Source: Chitinophagaceae bacterium (GTDB lineage Bacteria > Bacteroidota > Bacteroidia > Chitinophagales > Chitinophagaceae). Taken from it: a stretch of DNA of 64,000 nucleotides. The translations under genes and the position numbers were made by a program. The notes below the pieces were generated by a model that searched no databases, was not told the DNA's origin, and was given only the letters and a program-made list of their open reading frames with translations. Shown here in pieces: positions 43,853 through 52,077 of this stretch (within the stretch, counting starts at the first letter, position 1; each line of letters opens with the position of its first letter). The DNA lies in NCBI GenBank assembly GCA_016720565.1, contig JADKKJ010000001.1, forward strand, positions 248,001-312,000, read 5' to 3'.

Positions 43853-45310
43853 TTATTTGGTCACTATTACCTTGAGTATTTGTGGCATTTTTTCTCCTTC
43901 GATCCAGACATTTAAAACATACACTCCGGAAGAAACAGCATGGATCTGGAGCCGGTTGCCTGTAAAATGGTTCCATTCCGCCACGATCTTTCCACTCATA
44001 TCGATCAGTTTAATATCAGCAGCCTGGTCTGCTTTATCCATTACCAGGATGATCTCGCCATTATGGCTTGGGTTAGGGAATACATTAATACTGAATAGTT
44101 GGTCCAGTCCTTTCACGATCCTTGTATCGCTAAGCGTGAACCGCTGGTCTATATCCACCTGGCGAAGCCTGTATTGAGAGAGACCGTTGGTTGCATTGAG
44201 GTCGGTGAAAGAATAATTCAGGTCGTTACTGCTATTGCCCAAATCCGCTTTGGTAGCCACAAAAGCGATCTGTTGCCAGGCCTGGTTATCGGTGATACGC
44301 TCAATATAAAATCCCTTGTTATTATTTTCAGAAGCGGTGGTCCATTTAAGGTTCACTTCCATTTTTGCCCTGCTGGCAGAAAAGCTGTAAAGGCTTACTG
44401 GTAAAGGCGCACAGGAGTTCGTGATAAGGGAATACACATCATTCGGGATATCGGTGCCATTTTTCAGGACGATCACCCACAAGGATTTGTCAGAATATGG
44501 TTTTGTATTGCTATAAGGAAGATAACTCTGGATCCCTGATTGGTAAGGGGTACTGCTGGTTATTGATCCAGTTCCACTTTTAATGATCATAGTGTCCTTT
44601 ACTGCATTATAAATACCATCGCCATCGTCGATCCGAACTTCGTAGTTCACTGTTTTTGCAGTTGCTGAAAGTGTGGAGATGTCGAATTTATATGTCCTGG
44701 GGACCTGGCAGAATAATAATCCACCTGTTATTATCGGATCGTTAAGATAGAATTTTTGATTTGCTGAAAAGCAGGCAACAGTTTGTGAGTGGTCTGACTG
44801 GCTTTCCCATGCATCAGCACTTAAAGACTGTGATATGTTACACCCTTGCGGAAGTGTGATCACGAGGTTATGGGCGGTATACCTGTCGGGGGTGCCCTGG
44901 ATCTCTGTTAAGGTATACCCGGTCTGAAATTGTGGTACATTAGTGGGGTCCGGAAGATAGGATGTAACCGGAGACAAATTACTCTGGAAGTGGTAATAGC
45001 CAAAACTGGTCAATGAGTTATCCAGTGCGCCATTTCCGCCGGAGATCAATGAGGTGGTAGGGGGTTTTGCATAATTAAATGCCGGATGTAAACTGGTAGG
45101 CCAGATATGGATATAAAAATATTTACCTCCTCCATTGTGATCAATGTCGAAATAAAAATCAAAATTAATCACACATGTACCGGGAATTGTACCCGGGGAA
45201 GTACTATTCACTTTTACTCCAAGGTTGCCAAAGGAGCAGGCCTGAGCATTGGTGCTATTGTTGAATCCGATCAGCAGCACGGTTGCGAGGAGTAGTAGAA
45301 TCTTTTTCAT
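43853..45310 (-). CDS. Secreted protein with type IX secretion sorting domain
   Basis: A 485-residue protein with a signal peptide (residues 1-22, ending STNAQ), a beta-rich N-terminal part without recognised family (about 25-290), a PLPVSLYSFSASRAKMEVNL... fibronectin-like segment (about 300-395, WTTASENNNKGFYIERI) and a C-terminal type A sorting domain (about 400-485, FSINVFPNPSHNGEI to the final VIVTK). It should cross the outer membrane by the type IX system and be released or anchored at the surface. Function of the passenger is unknown. Confidence 0.88.
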   Translation of the reverse strand: MKKILLLLATVLLIGFNNSTNAQACSFGNLGVKVNSTSPGTIPGTCVINFDFYFDIDHNGGGKYFYIHIWPTSLHPAFNYAKPPTTSLISGGNGALDNSLTSFGYYHFQSNLSPVTSYLPDPTNVPQFQTGYTLTEIQGTPDRYTAHNLVITLPQGCNISQSLSADAWESQSDHSQTVACFSANQKFYLNDPIITGGLLFCQVPRTYKFDISTLSATAKTVNYEVRIDDGDGIYNAVKDTMIIKSGTGSITSSTPYQSGIQSYLPYSNTKPYSDKSLWVIVLKNGTDIPNDVYSLITNSCAPLPVSLYSFSASRAKMEVNLKWTTASENNNKGFYIERITDNQAWQQIAFVATKADLGNSSNDLNYSFTDLNATNGLSQYRLRQVDIDQRFTLSDTRIVKGLDQLFSINVFPNPSHNGEIILVMDKADQAADIKLIDMSGKIVAEWNHFTGNRLQIHAVSSGVYVLNVWIEGEKMPQILKVIVTK

Positions 45311-45590
45311 AACGCCAGATTTAGGGTTAAGAATAACAATAGATTGATACTGCGCTGGTAGAGGGATACGAAGAACGGACTACCCCAAATGCCCGGAAAG
45401 CAGGAAAATTCAACCCGCTTTACATAGGAAGGATTTATAGTAGAATCATCAATGAATTCATACGCAATTTACTAAGTAAAAAACCCTGTTCCTATGACCT
45501 GTGTCAAAACCCTGAAAATCTTAGTACATTAAACGCCCAAAAGGCAACCTTTTTGCCTGCCTTTTCGATATAATAATAGAAACCTAACAA

Positions 45591-46175
45591 TTGTTAACGG
45601 CGGAAGAACTTACCTACCATGTTGAGGCCTGTGGCCGGAATAGCCGGGAGAGTCAAAAAGCTCTTTATGTCTCCTTCTATGGATATGCCATGGCCATATG
45701 CGACCGCTATACCAGGAACCAGGATGATTCAGTTGAGATATTGAATGACGGGTTCCTGAAGATCTTCAGGGATATTCACAACTACAAACCTGCCTATGCC
45801 GATGTGGTCGGTTCCTTTAAAGGCTGGCTTCGCAAGATTATGGTGTATACCGCCATCGACCATTTTCGTAAAAGACAGAAACACCAGGTGGTGGGTCAGT
45901 TGGATGATATGATTTATGAGATGGGTGCGGTGCAGGAGGATGCCCTGGAGAAAATATCCTACGAAGAGATCATCCGGGCCGTGCAGCTTTTATCTCCGGG
46001 ATACCGGGCCGTCTTTAATCTATTTGTGATCGAAGGCTGGAACCATGAACAGATAGGCGAGCAGTTGGGTATCTCTTCGGGAACTTCCAAATCCAATCTC
46101 TCCAAAGCAAGAAGGCAATTGCAAAAAATATTAAGCAGGCAAAACCAAATTCAAATAGCAAAAAATGCAGTCTGA
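45591..46175 (+). CDS. ECF-type RNA polymerase sigma factor
   Basis: A 194-residue sigma-70 family protein with region 2 at about residues 27-95 (ILNDGFLKIFRDIHNYKP, FKGWLRKIMVYTAIDHFRK) and region 4 at about 130-182 (LSPGYRAVFNLFVIEGWNHEQIGEQLGIS). An in-frame stop lies two codons upstream, so the TTG at 45591 is the only start that keeps region 2 complete. Its 3' end overlaps the next gene by 11 bases, the usual layout for an ECF factor and its regulator. The leader carries a small AGGCAA/TTGCCT hairpin at 45542-45558. Confidence 0.9.
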   Translation: MLTAEELTYHVEACGRNSRESQKALYVSFYGYAMAICDRYTRNQDDSVEILNDGFLKIFRDIHNYKPAYADVVGSFKGWLRKIMVYTAIDHFRKRQKHQVVGQLDDMIYEMGAVQEDALEKISYEEIIRAVQLLSPGYRAVFNLFVIEGWNHEQIGEQLGISSGTSKSNLSKARRQLQKILSRQNQIQIAKNAV

Positions 46176-47595
46176 AGATTTTGATAAGAAGATACAGGAT
46201 GCTGCGGAGCGTCATCACCCGGCTTACGACGAGAAGGCCTGGATGAAGATGGAACAACTCCTTGACGAGCATATGCCGGTAGAAAAAGAGCGCAAGAGAA
46301 GGTTTTTACTGATCCTTTTCTTCTTTTTACTGTTGGGTGGCGGAGCTTTTATCTGGTTCGGCACCGGATATTTCAGCAATGGTTCAAAATCCATCAGCCA
46401 GGCAAACAACAATGGCAGCGGTCATACCATTTCAAAAAAAGAAAATACCAGCGGACTTCCTGAAGGAGACAATGACCAGCACGATAAGGTTGCCACTGAT
46501 AACAACAACCAGAAAGAACTAACGCGGATAGATCCTTCAACTGATAAAGGCCAAACGGATATTCCAGTTAAAACAAACCAGGACCTGGCTATTTCAAAGA
46601 ATAAGCAAAAGGACAATACTTCGATCGTACCTGCAGAAACAGTAAAGAAGGAAAGGCTGCGCAGTGAAAAAAGAACAGCTGTAAATAAAGAAAAGAAAAT
46701 TGTTGAAAAGGAAAGAACCATTGCGAATAACAGGAAAAAAGTAATAAAAACTAAAGACGATCAGCTGAACCTGCACAAGATCCAGGAAGATCCTATCCTG
46801 AAAGCAATTCAACCAGATCCTGTTAAACCATTGATCACAGAAGATAAGTTAACGAATGAGCCGGTGGTAAAAAACAAGGACCAGAAGAACGATGCGGAAC
46901 TGACACATACAAAATTTGCGCCCATCGATGCACTTGATCTATCAGAGATGAAGTTGCCAAAGACTACTAAATTGAGCCGTAAAAAAGGCATCTTTTTCCT
47001 GGCGGCTTCTGTAGAGCCTGATCTCAGTGTGGTTGGATTAAAAGAAGTTGGGAAAATAAGGACCGCCTATGGATTCGGGCTGGGTTATACACGAGGCCGT
47101 GTCACGCTACGTTCCGGCCTTTATGTAGCCCGTAAGGTCTATGAGGCTTATCCGGATGATTATAAAGCACCCGCCGCATTTTACACGCGGTACCCTAACC
47201 TGCAGGAAGTAAAAGCGGATTGCAAAGTATATGAGATACCCCTGCTTTTAAGCTATGATCTTAAAAGAAACGGCAATAACCATTGGTTCCTTACTACCGG
47301 ACTTTCCAGTTACCTGATGAAAAGGGAGACCTATGATTATTATTACAGGTGGAATATTTCCGACCCGCTGGTGCACAGGGAAAGGACCATTACCAATGCT
47401 AACCAGCACTATTTTTCCGTAGTGACCCTTGCTGCCGGTTACCAGCGACCATTGACCAAAAAAATATCACTGGTCGCCGAGCCTTATATCAAAATGCCAT
47501 TGACGGGTATAGGATTTGGAAAAGTTAAGCTAAATAGCGCAGGGGTTATGGTTTCGCTCACCTATAAACCATTTGGTTCGATGATCAGGAAGTAA
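46165..47595 (+). CDS. Putative anti-sigma protein fused to an outer-membrane beta-barrel
   Basis: A 476-residue protein with three parts. Residues 1-46 are charged and helical (YDEKAWMKMEQLLDEHM) and should be cytoplasmic. Residues 47-65 are one strongly hydrophobic helix. Residues 70-270 form a Lys/Asn/Asp-rich, low-complexity linker. From 275 on, alternating strands (FFLAASVEPDLS, GFGLGYTRGRVTLRSGLYVA, YEIPLLLSYDL, FSVVTLAAGYQRP) look like a PorT-type OMP_b-brl barrel. Coupling to the sigma gene by an 11-base overlap suggests it controls the sigma factor. A protein with both an inner-membrane helix and an outer-membrane barrel would span the envelope; alternatively the C-terminal part may fold in the periplasm. 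Confidence 0.8.
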   Translation: MQSEDFDKKIQDAAERHHPAYDEKAWMKMEQLLDEHMPVEKERKRRFLLILFFFLLLGGGAFIWFGTGYFSNGSKSISQANNNGSGHTISKKENTSGLPEGDNDQHDKVATDNNNQKELTRIDPSTDKGQTDIPVKTNQDLAISKNKQKDNTSIVPAETVKKERLRSEKRTAVNKEKKIVEKERTIANNRKKVIKTKDDQLNLHKIQEDPILKAIQPDPVKPLITEDKLTNEPVVKNKDQKNDAELTHTKFAPIDALDLSEMKLPKTTKLSRKKGIFFLAASVEPDLSVVGLKEVGKIRTAYGFGLGYTRGRVTLRSGLYVARKVYEAYPDDYKAPAAFYTRYPNLQEVKADCKVYEIPLLLSYDLKRNGNNHWFLTTGLSSYLMKRETYDYYYRWNISDPLVHRERTITNANQHYFSVVTLAAGYQRPLTKKISLVAEPYIKMPLTGIGFGKVKLNSAGVMVSLTYKPFGSMIRK

Positions 47596-47602
47596 GCAAC
47601 CT

Positions 47603-47646
47603 AATTGATGGGTTTTACCGATTAGTTAAAAACAAAACCATCAATT
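47603..47646 (+). promoter_or_regulatory. Inverted repeat abutting the start of the SprB-repeat gene
   Basis: AATTGATGGGTTTT (47603-47616) pairs with AAAACCATCAATT (47634-47646) with one bulged base and a 17-base loop. The right arm ends two bases before the ATG at 47649, so it would hide the ribosome-binding region. No U-tract follows, which argues against a simple terminator. Confidence 0.5.
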
Positions 47647-47648
47647 AT

Positions 47649-48968
47649 ATGCGTTCCCCATTACAATTAATTTCTTCTCTGATCTTTGGAATATTTATTC
47701 TTAATTCATGTGGTAAGGGGGGAGGCACACCTGCAACAGACCCCTGCCGGGGTGTTACTGTAACAGTTACTTCCAGCATTACCAATCCCAGCGCCCCGGG
47801 TCAATCAAATGGCTCTCTCGTGGCTTCGGCTACAGGAGGTACCGGTTTTTCCTTTAGCTTAAATGGAGGTGCCTTTCAATCTTCTGGCAGTTTTAATAAC
47901 CTGGCTTCAGGAAGTTATACTGTTACTGCAAAAAGCAGTACCGGATGTTCAGGCACCGGCAATTTTACGCTTACCGCCAACAATCCATGCGCTGGCCTAA
48001 CAATCACTGTTAATGGAACATTCACCAATCCAACAGGGCCGGGAACAAATAATGGAACGATCAGTGCTTCTGCCAGTGGAAGCTCAGGTTTTACTTTTAG
48101 TATTGATGGGAACGCCTACCAGTCCTCCGGGAATTTTACTGGCCTGGGAGGAGGATTGCATATGGTTACAGCAAAAGACCTGAACGGATGTACCGGAACT
48201 GCAAATTTTACACTGGTGGCTCCTGATCCCTGTGCCGGTGTCAATATCGTAGTTACAGGAACAGTCACTAATCCAACCTCTGCCAGCTCCGCCAATGGTG
48301 CCATCAGCACCAGCGCAACAGGTAGTACAGGTTTTACCTTCAGTCTGAATAGCGGCGCTTATCAACCATCGGGAAATTTTACAGGACTACCAGCGGGCAA
48401 TTATACGGTTACTGCAAAAGATGCAAATGGATGTTTCAATTCAGCCAATTTTAGCCTGGTTGCACCTAATCCCTGCTCGGGAGTAACTGTACAGGTTACC
48501 AACGCGATCACAGGCGTTACTCCCTGTCAGCTACCAGCCAATGGATCTATCACTGCTACCCCTTCGGGTGGAACCTCTCCCTATACTTTCAGTTTGAATA
48601 CAGGAGGCTATCAGCCTTCCAATATTTTTAATGGGTTGGTGGCAGGCTCCTATGTTGTGAATGCAAAAGATGTGAATGGATGTATTGGATCAGGCAATGC
48701 CGTCATCAATAGCTTACCTGCAGGACCATTATTCAATGCGGTAAAAGCGTTGCTGCAAGCGGAATGTGTTTCATGTCATAATGCAGCATTGCAGAATGGC
48801 GGCATGGACTGGACCGTAGATTGCAATATAGTGACCTTTAAAGACCGGATCAAAATAAGGGCCGTAGATGGTACTCCTTCATCTATGCCCCCCACGGGTT
48901 TGCTGCCATTATCCGAAAGGCAAAAGATCACCAACTGGATAACCGCCGGTGGAAGGTATACTGATTGA
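47649..48968 (+). CDS. SprB-like repeat lipoprotein with C-terminal cytochrome c domain
   Basis: A 439-residue protein with a lipobox (ILNSC, Cys21). Four tandem beta repeats follow, starting with a Pro-Cys pair at residues 32, 113, 194 and 275, an exact 81-residue period, each with GTGFTFSLN-type and GNYTVTAKDANGC-type cores like those of the gliding adhesin SprB. Residues 357-439 form a small single-haem domain with CVSCH at 373-377 and a likely distal Met413 in SSMPPTGLLPLSERQ. The protein should be a surface or periplasmic lipoprotein that carries haem c. It is the third gene of the sigma-factor cassette. Confidence 0.88.
   Translation: MRSPLQLISSLIFGIFILNSCGKGGGTPATDPCRGVTVTVTSSITNPSAPGQSNGSLVASATGGTGFSFSLNGGAFQSSGSFNNLASGSYTVTAKSSTGCSGTGNFTLTANNPCAGLTITVNGTFTNPTGPGTNNGTISASASGSSGFTFSIDGNAYQSSGNFTGLGGGLHMVTAKDLNGCTGTANFTLVAPDPCAGVNIVVTGTVTNPTSASSANGAISTSATGSTGFTFSLNSGAYQPSGNFTGLPAGNYTVTAKDANGCFNSANFSLVAPNPCSGVTVQVTNAITGVTPCQLPANGSITATPSGGTSPYTFSLNTGGYQPSNIFNGLVAGSYVVNAKDVNGCIGSGNAVINSLPAGPLFNAVKALLQAECVSCHNAALQNGGMDWTVDCNIVTFKDRIKIRAVDGTPSSMPPTGLLPLSERQKITNWITAGGRYTD
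47742..48715 (+). repeat. Four tandem 243-bp coding repeats
   Basis: Units begin at about 47742, 47985, 48228 and 48471. The first three units are spaced by exactly 243 bases; the fourth has a small insertion (near GVTPCQLPANG). DNA identity between units is modest, so the array is old rather than a recent amplification. Confidence 0.75.
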
Positions 48969-49535
48969 TCATTTACCCCACCTGAAACTATCAATGGTCA
49001 ATCCTGCGAGGTCAAGCACCCTGTCCACTACCGTATTTGCAACCGCTTCTATAGTAATGGGCCTGCTATAAAAAGAGGGAGTCGCCGGGCAGATGATGCC
49101 ACCTGCCAGGGTTACCGTTTCCATGTTACGGATATGTATAAGCTGATAAGGAGTTTCCCTTACCACGCAGATCAGTTTCCTGCGTTCCTTTAATATCACG
49201 TCTGCGGCTCTTGATACCAGGTCGTTGGATATGCCCGAAGCAATTCTGCCAAGGGTACCCATAGAGCAGGGGATTATGATCATAGTATCATACTGGCCCG
49301 AACCTGATGCGAAAGGTGCCATGAAATCATTCTTATCATAAAATTTAAATGGCAGGTCCTTCCATGACTCATTAGCTAATTCAGTTCGCCAAACATCTGT
49401 AGCATTACTGCTCATTACCACAGAAACGGCCTCCAGTTGTTCAGGTAACCGGGATAGTTTACGAAGTAATTGATCGGCATAAATGGAACCACTTGCGCCG
49501 GTCACCGCGACCACGATCTTCTTTTTATTCGGCAT
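48969..49535 (-). CDS. ubiX: UbiX-family flavin prenyltransferase
   Basis: A 188-residue flavoprotein that makes prenylated FMN for UbiD-type decarboxylases. Family blocks are VAVTGASGSIYADQL at the N-terminus, IIPCSMGTLGRIASGISNDLVSRAADV in the middle, and the phosphate/FMN contact region CVVRETPYQLIHIRNM. The conserved Ser, Arg and Glu residues are present. No ubiD gene is in the window. The gene converges on the cytochrome lipoprotein gene with no gap. Confidence 0.94.
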   Translation of the reverse strand: MPNKKKIVVAVTGASGSIYADQLLRKLSRLPEQLEAVSVVMSSNATDVWRTELANESWKDLPFKFYDKNDFMAPFASGSGQYDTMIIIPCSMGTLGRIASGISNDLVSRAADVILKERRKLICVVRETPYQLIHIRNMETVTLAGGIICPATPSFYSRPITIEAVANTVVDRVLDLAGLTIDSFRWGK

Positions 49536-49749
49536 CAGTTTATAGAATTATTTCTACGATGTAGCATAATTACTAACATTTTAGGGGCTTGATTGTTGAG
49601 TAGGGTCAATTATTTTCAGTTACACTCTGTTTTCGTTCTGTTTGCGCGAAAATAGCCTCTTTATTTTTTTGATGTTTCCGATTAATAACGATATTCGGTT
49701 AGAATTTTCATAGGATAAGGTTTAATGGTTAATGGTTTTTGATTAGGGT

Positions 49750-49778
49750 CCCCCGAGTAAAATCGGGGGTTCTTTTTT
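49750..49778 (+). terminator. Rightward terminator without an obvious gene
   Basis: CCCCCGA pairs with TCGGGGG around GTAAAA and is followed by TTCTTTTTTT on the plus strand only. Both flanking genes (48969 and 49786) are on the minus strand, so the terminator points the wrong way for them. The 250-base gap may therefore encode a short rightward RNA, or the stem may simply be a weak leftward terminator for the peptidase gene. Confidence 0.55.
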
Positions 49779-49785
49779 TATACCA

Positions 49786-51963
49786 TTAAAAGCCTTTAGT
49801 TCCCTGAGCCGCCTTCTTAAGGTGCTGGGTGTTTTCATTACCCATATTATCAAGTATCCAGTTGGTCATCTTGCTCCATAAATGGAAGGTCGTGTTATCC
49901 AATCCACCTGATATACCATGGTTCTTATTTGGATAGTAGGCGCTTTCAAAATCAATATTGCTTTTCACCAGGGCTTTCACCATTTCAGTTGAATTCTGAA
50001 AATGCACATTATCATCCGCGGTACCATGGATCAGCAGGTATTTACCTTTAATGCGGTCGGTGAAATTGATCGGTGAATTATCATCATAACCTTTAGGATT
50101 TTCCTGTGGGGTGCGCATATATCTTTCGGTATAGATGTTATCATAGAACCTCCAGTTGGTTACCGGTGCTACTGATACTGCCGCGCTGAATACCTCGTTT
50201 CCTTTGGTAATTGCCAGGGCACTCATAAAACCTCCGAAACTCCAGCCCCAGTGACCAATATTGTTTTTGTCTACATAAGGCATAGTGGCAAGGTATTTTG
50301 CCGCATCGATCTGGTCTTCGATCTCAAATTTGCCTAATTGCAGGTAGGTCTTTTTCTTGAACTCCTCACCGCGGAAACCGGTACCGGTATTATCCACGCT
50401 TACCACTATGAATCCTTTCTGGGCCAGCAACTGGTGCCAGGTACTTACAGATCCAAATCGATTGGCCACCTGCTGGGAACCAGGTCCGCCATAGTTGCAG
50501 AACAGCACAGGATATTTTTTCGAAGGATCGAAATTGGCGGGTTTCAGCATCCAGCCATTCAGGGTGTCCCCTTTGCTGTTTGGAACACGGATGAATTCCG
50601 CTTTTCCAAAATTGTAATCATTCAGTTTATCCTTCAGCTTCGCACTTTCACCCAGTGTTCTTACTTCCTTCATTGTCATATTCTTTTTCTTGTCCATCAC
50701 GATCTCATTCAGGGTCACTTTTTGGGGAGTATTGATATCCGTTTTAAAATCATAGAACCGGGTAAGGCTGTCATTCAGTACGACGCGATGCCAGGCTTCT
50801 CCACTGGTAAGGGCGGTGGCTTTCTTGCCTGCAAAGTCGATCACAAAAACATTGCGGTCCATTGGACGCGGCCATGCCATTGTATAGAAGATCCTCTTAT
50901 TGGTTTCATCTACTGCATTCACCTCGGTCACTTCAAAATTACCTTTGGTTATCTGGGTCCTGGTCTTCCCATCCAGGCTATACAGGTAAAGATGTTTGTA
51001 TCCATTCATTTCACTGGTGAAAAGAAAATTCCTGCCATCTTTAAGGAATAGCCAGTCATCATTGATCTCCACAAAATATTTATTCTTCTCTTCATACAAA
51101 AGACTGGCAGCGCCTGTCTGGGCGTTGGTTGACAAAAGTTTAAGGTCATCCTGGTGCCTGTTCAGCCAGAATACAACCAGCGTTTTATCGTCCTGTGTCC
51201 ATTTGATGCGGGGTATATAAATATCGCCCTGGTCATACTGTGCCTTTACATCCTTGTTGCTGGCAACATCATAAATGTGGATCTCCACTTTAGAATTTTC
51301 CTCTCCGGCCTTTGGATATTTATACGTGTATTGTTTATTGTAGCTGTTATCGAACTGCGTGAACTGGTATTCTTTCACTTTGCTTTCATCAAAACGGTAG
51401 TAGGCCAGGAAATTTCCTTCAGGGCTCCATTCATAAGCGCGGGTAAATTCAAATTCTTCTTCATATACCCAATCGCAGTTACCATTGATGATCTCATTCC
51501 ATTTTCCATCCGTAGTTACGGCCCTGGAACTATGGGTGGAAATATCATAGAGATAAAGATTATTATTCATTACGTAGGCGATCTTATCTCCCTTTGGGGA
51601 AAGGGTAGGGTGCATTATCTTCTCTTTTTCCAGCTGGAAAAGTTTTTGCGCCACCACGTCGTACAGGTATACGAATGATTTGGATGAACGACGGTAGATC
51701 GGTTCCGTACCTTTTTTAAGTAATACAGTATTGGGATATTTGGAACTAATAATGATATCATCGGCCTGTCCGAAAGCTTTACCATTTTCATCTTTGATAT
51801 TCTCCGTCTTGATCTCGGGGTCTTTTGATTTCTGGTCAAAATCGGCCCTGATGGCCTCGCCGCGGAAAGTTCCCTTTTTATAAATGTCCTCAAGGGTGAT
51901 CTCTTTTTTTTGTGCCGAAACCAGGATCGGGATAAAAAGTAGCAGTGCCAGAAGCTTACGCAT
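49786..51963 (-). CDS. S9-family prolyl dipeptidyl peptidase (DPP-IV-like)
   Basis: A 725-residue exported serine peptidase with a signal peptide (residues 1-17), an N-terminal beta-propeller (about 40-460) with the substrate-clamping Glu pair in CDWVYEEEFEFTRAY, and a C-terminal alpha/beta hydrolase domain. The triad is S575 in GWSFGG, D650 in HGTADDNVH and H682 in NKNHGIS, with the same 32-residue Asp-His spacing as human DPP-IV. It should remove X-Pro dipeptides in the periplasm and would complement the two M1 peptidases in peptide use. Confidence 0.95.
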   Translation of the reverse strand: MRKLLALLLFIPILVSAQKKEITLEDIYKKGTFRGEAIRADFDQKSKDPEIKTENIKDENGKAFGQADDIIISSKYPNTVLLKKGTEPIYRRSSKSFVYLYDVVAQKLFQLEKEKIMHPTLSPKGDKIAYVMNNNLYLYDISTHSSRAVTTDGKWNEIINGNCDWVYEEEFEFTRAYEWSPEGNFLAYYRFDESKVKEYQFTQFDNSYNKQYTYKYPKAGEENSKVEIHIYDVASNKDVKAQYDQGDIYIPRIKWTQDDKTLVVFWLNRHQDDLKLLSTNAQTGAASLLYEEKNKYFVEINDDWLFLKDGRNFLFTSEMNGYKHLYLYSLDGKTRTQITKGNFEVTEVNAVDETNKRIFYTMAWPRPMDRNVFVIDFAGKKATALTSGEAWHRVVLNDSLTRFYDFKTDINTPQKVTLNEIVMDKKKNMTMKEVRTLGESAKLKDKLNDYNFGKAEFIRVPNSKGDTLNGWMLKPANFDPSKKYPVLFCNYGGPGSQQVANRFGSVSTWHQLLAQKGFIVVSVDNTGTGFRGEEFKKKTYLQLGKFEIEDQIDAAKYLATMPYVDKNNIGHWGWSFGGFMSALAITKGNEVFSAAVSVAPVTNWRFYDNIYTERYMRTPQENPKGYDDNSPINFTDRIKGKYLLIHGTADDNVHFQNSTEMVKALVKSNIDFESAYYPNKNHGISGGLDNTTFHLWSKMTNWILDNMGNENTQHLKKAAQGTKGF

Positions 51964-52028
51964 AAAATATCAATTTTTAGGATAGTAAATGTAGGTTAAA
52001 GGAGGCGAACAGAACCTGCCGTAAATCA

Positions 52029-52061
52029 AAAACCCCATGGCTCTTTGAACCATGGGGTTTT
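52029..52061 (-). terminator. Terminator of the alpha-oxoamine synthase gene
   Basis: AAAACCCCATGG (52029-52040) pairs perfectly with CCATGGGGTTTT (52050-52061) around a 9-base loop. On the minus strand it is followed by TTTTTG; it lies 17 bases after the stop at 52078. Confidence 0.8.
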
Positions 52062-52077
52062 ATTCTTATCTGAGGCA

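Noticed and set aside
45311..45590. tRNA or small gene in the gap upstream of the sigma factor
   Set aside because: No cloverleaf could be folded and no frame looks coding. Only a small AGGCAA/TTGCCT hairpin was seen.
47742..48715. CRISPR array or DNA satellite
   Set aside because: The periodicity is at protein level (81 residues), within one open frame, and units are diverged in DNA.
50338..51051. 237-residue frame antisense to the DPP-IV-like gene
   Set aside because: Shadow of a conserved coding region with no recognisable domain and no promoter.
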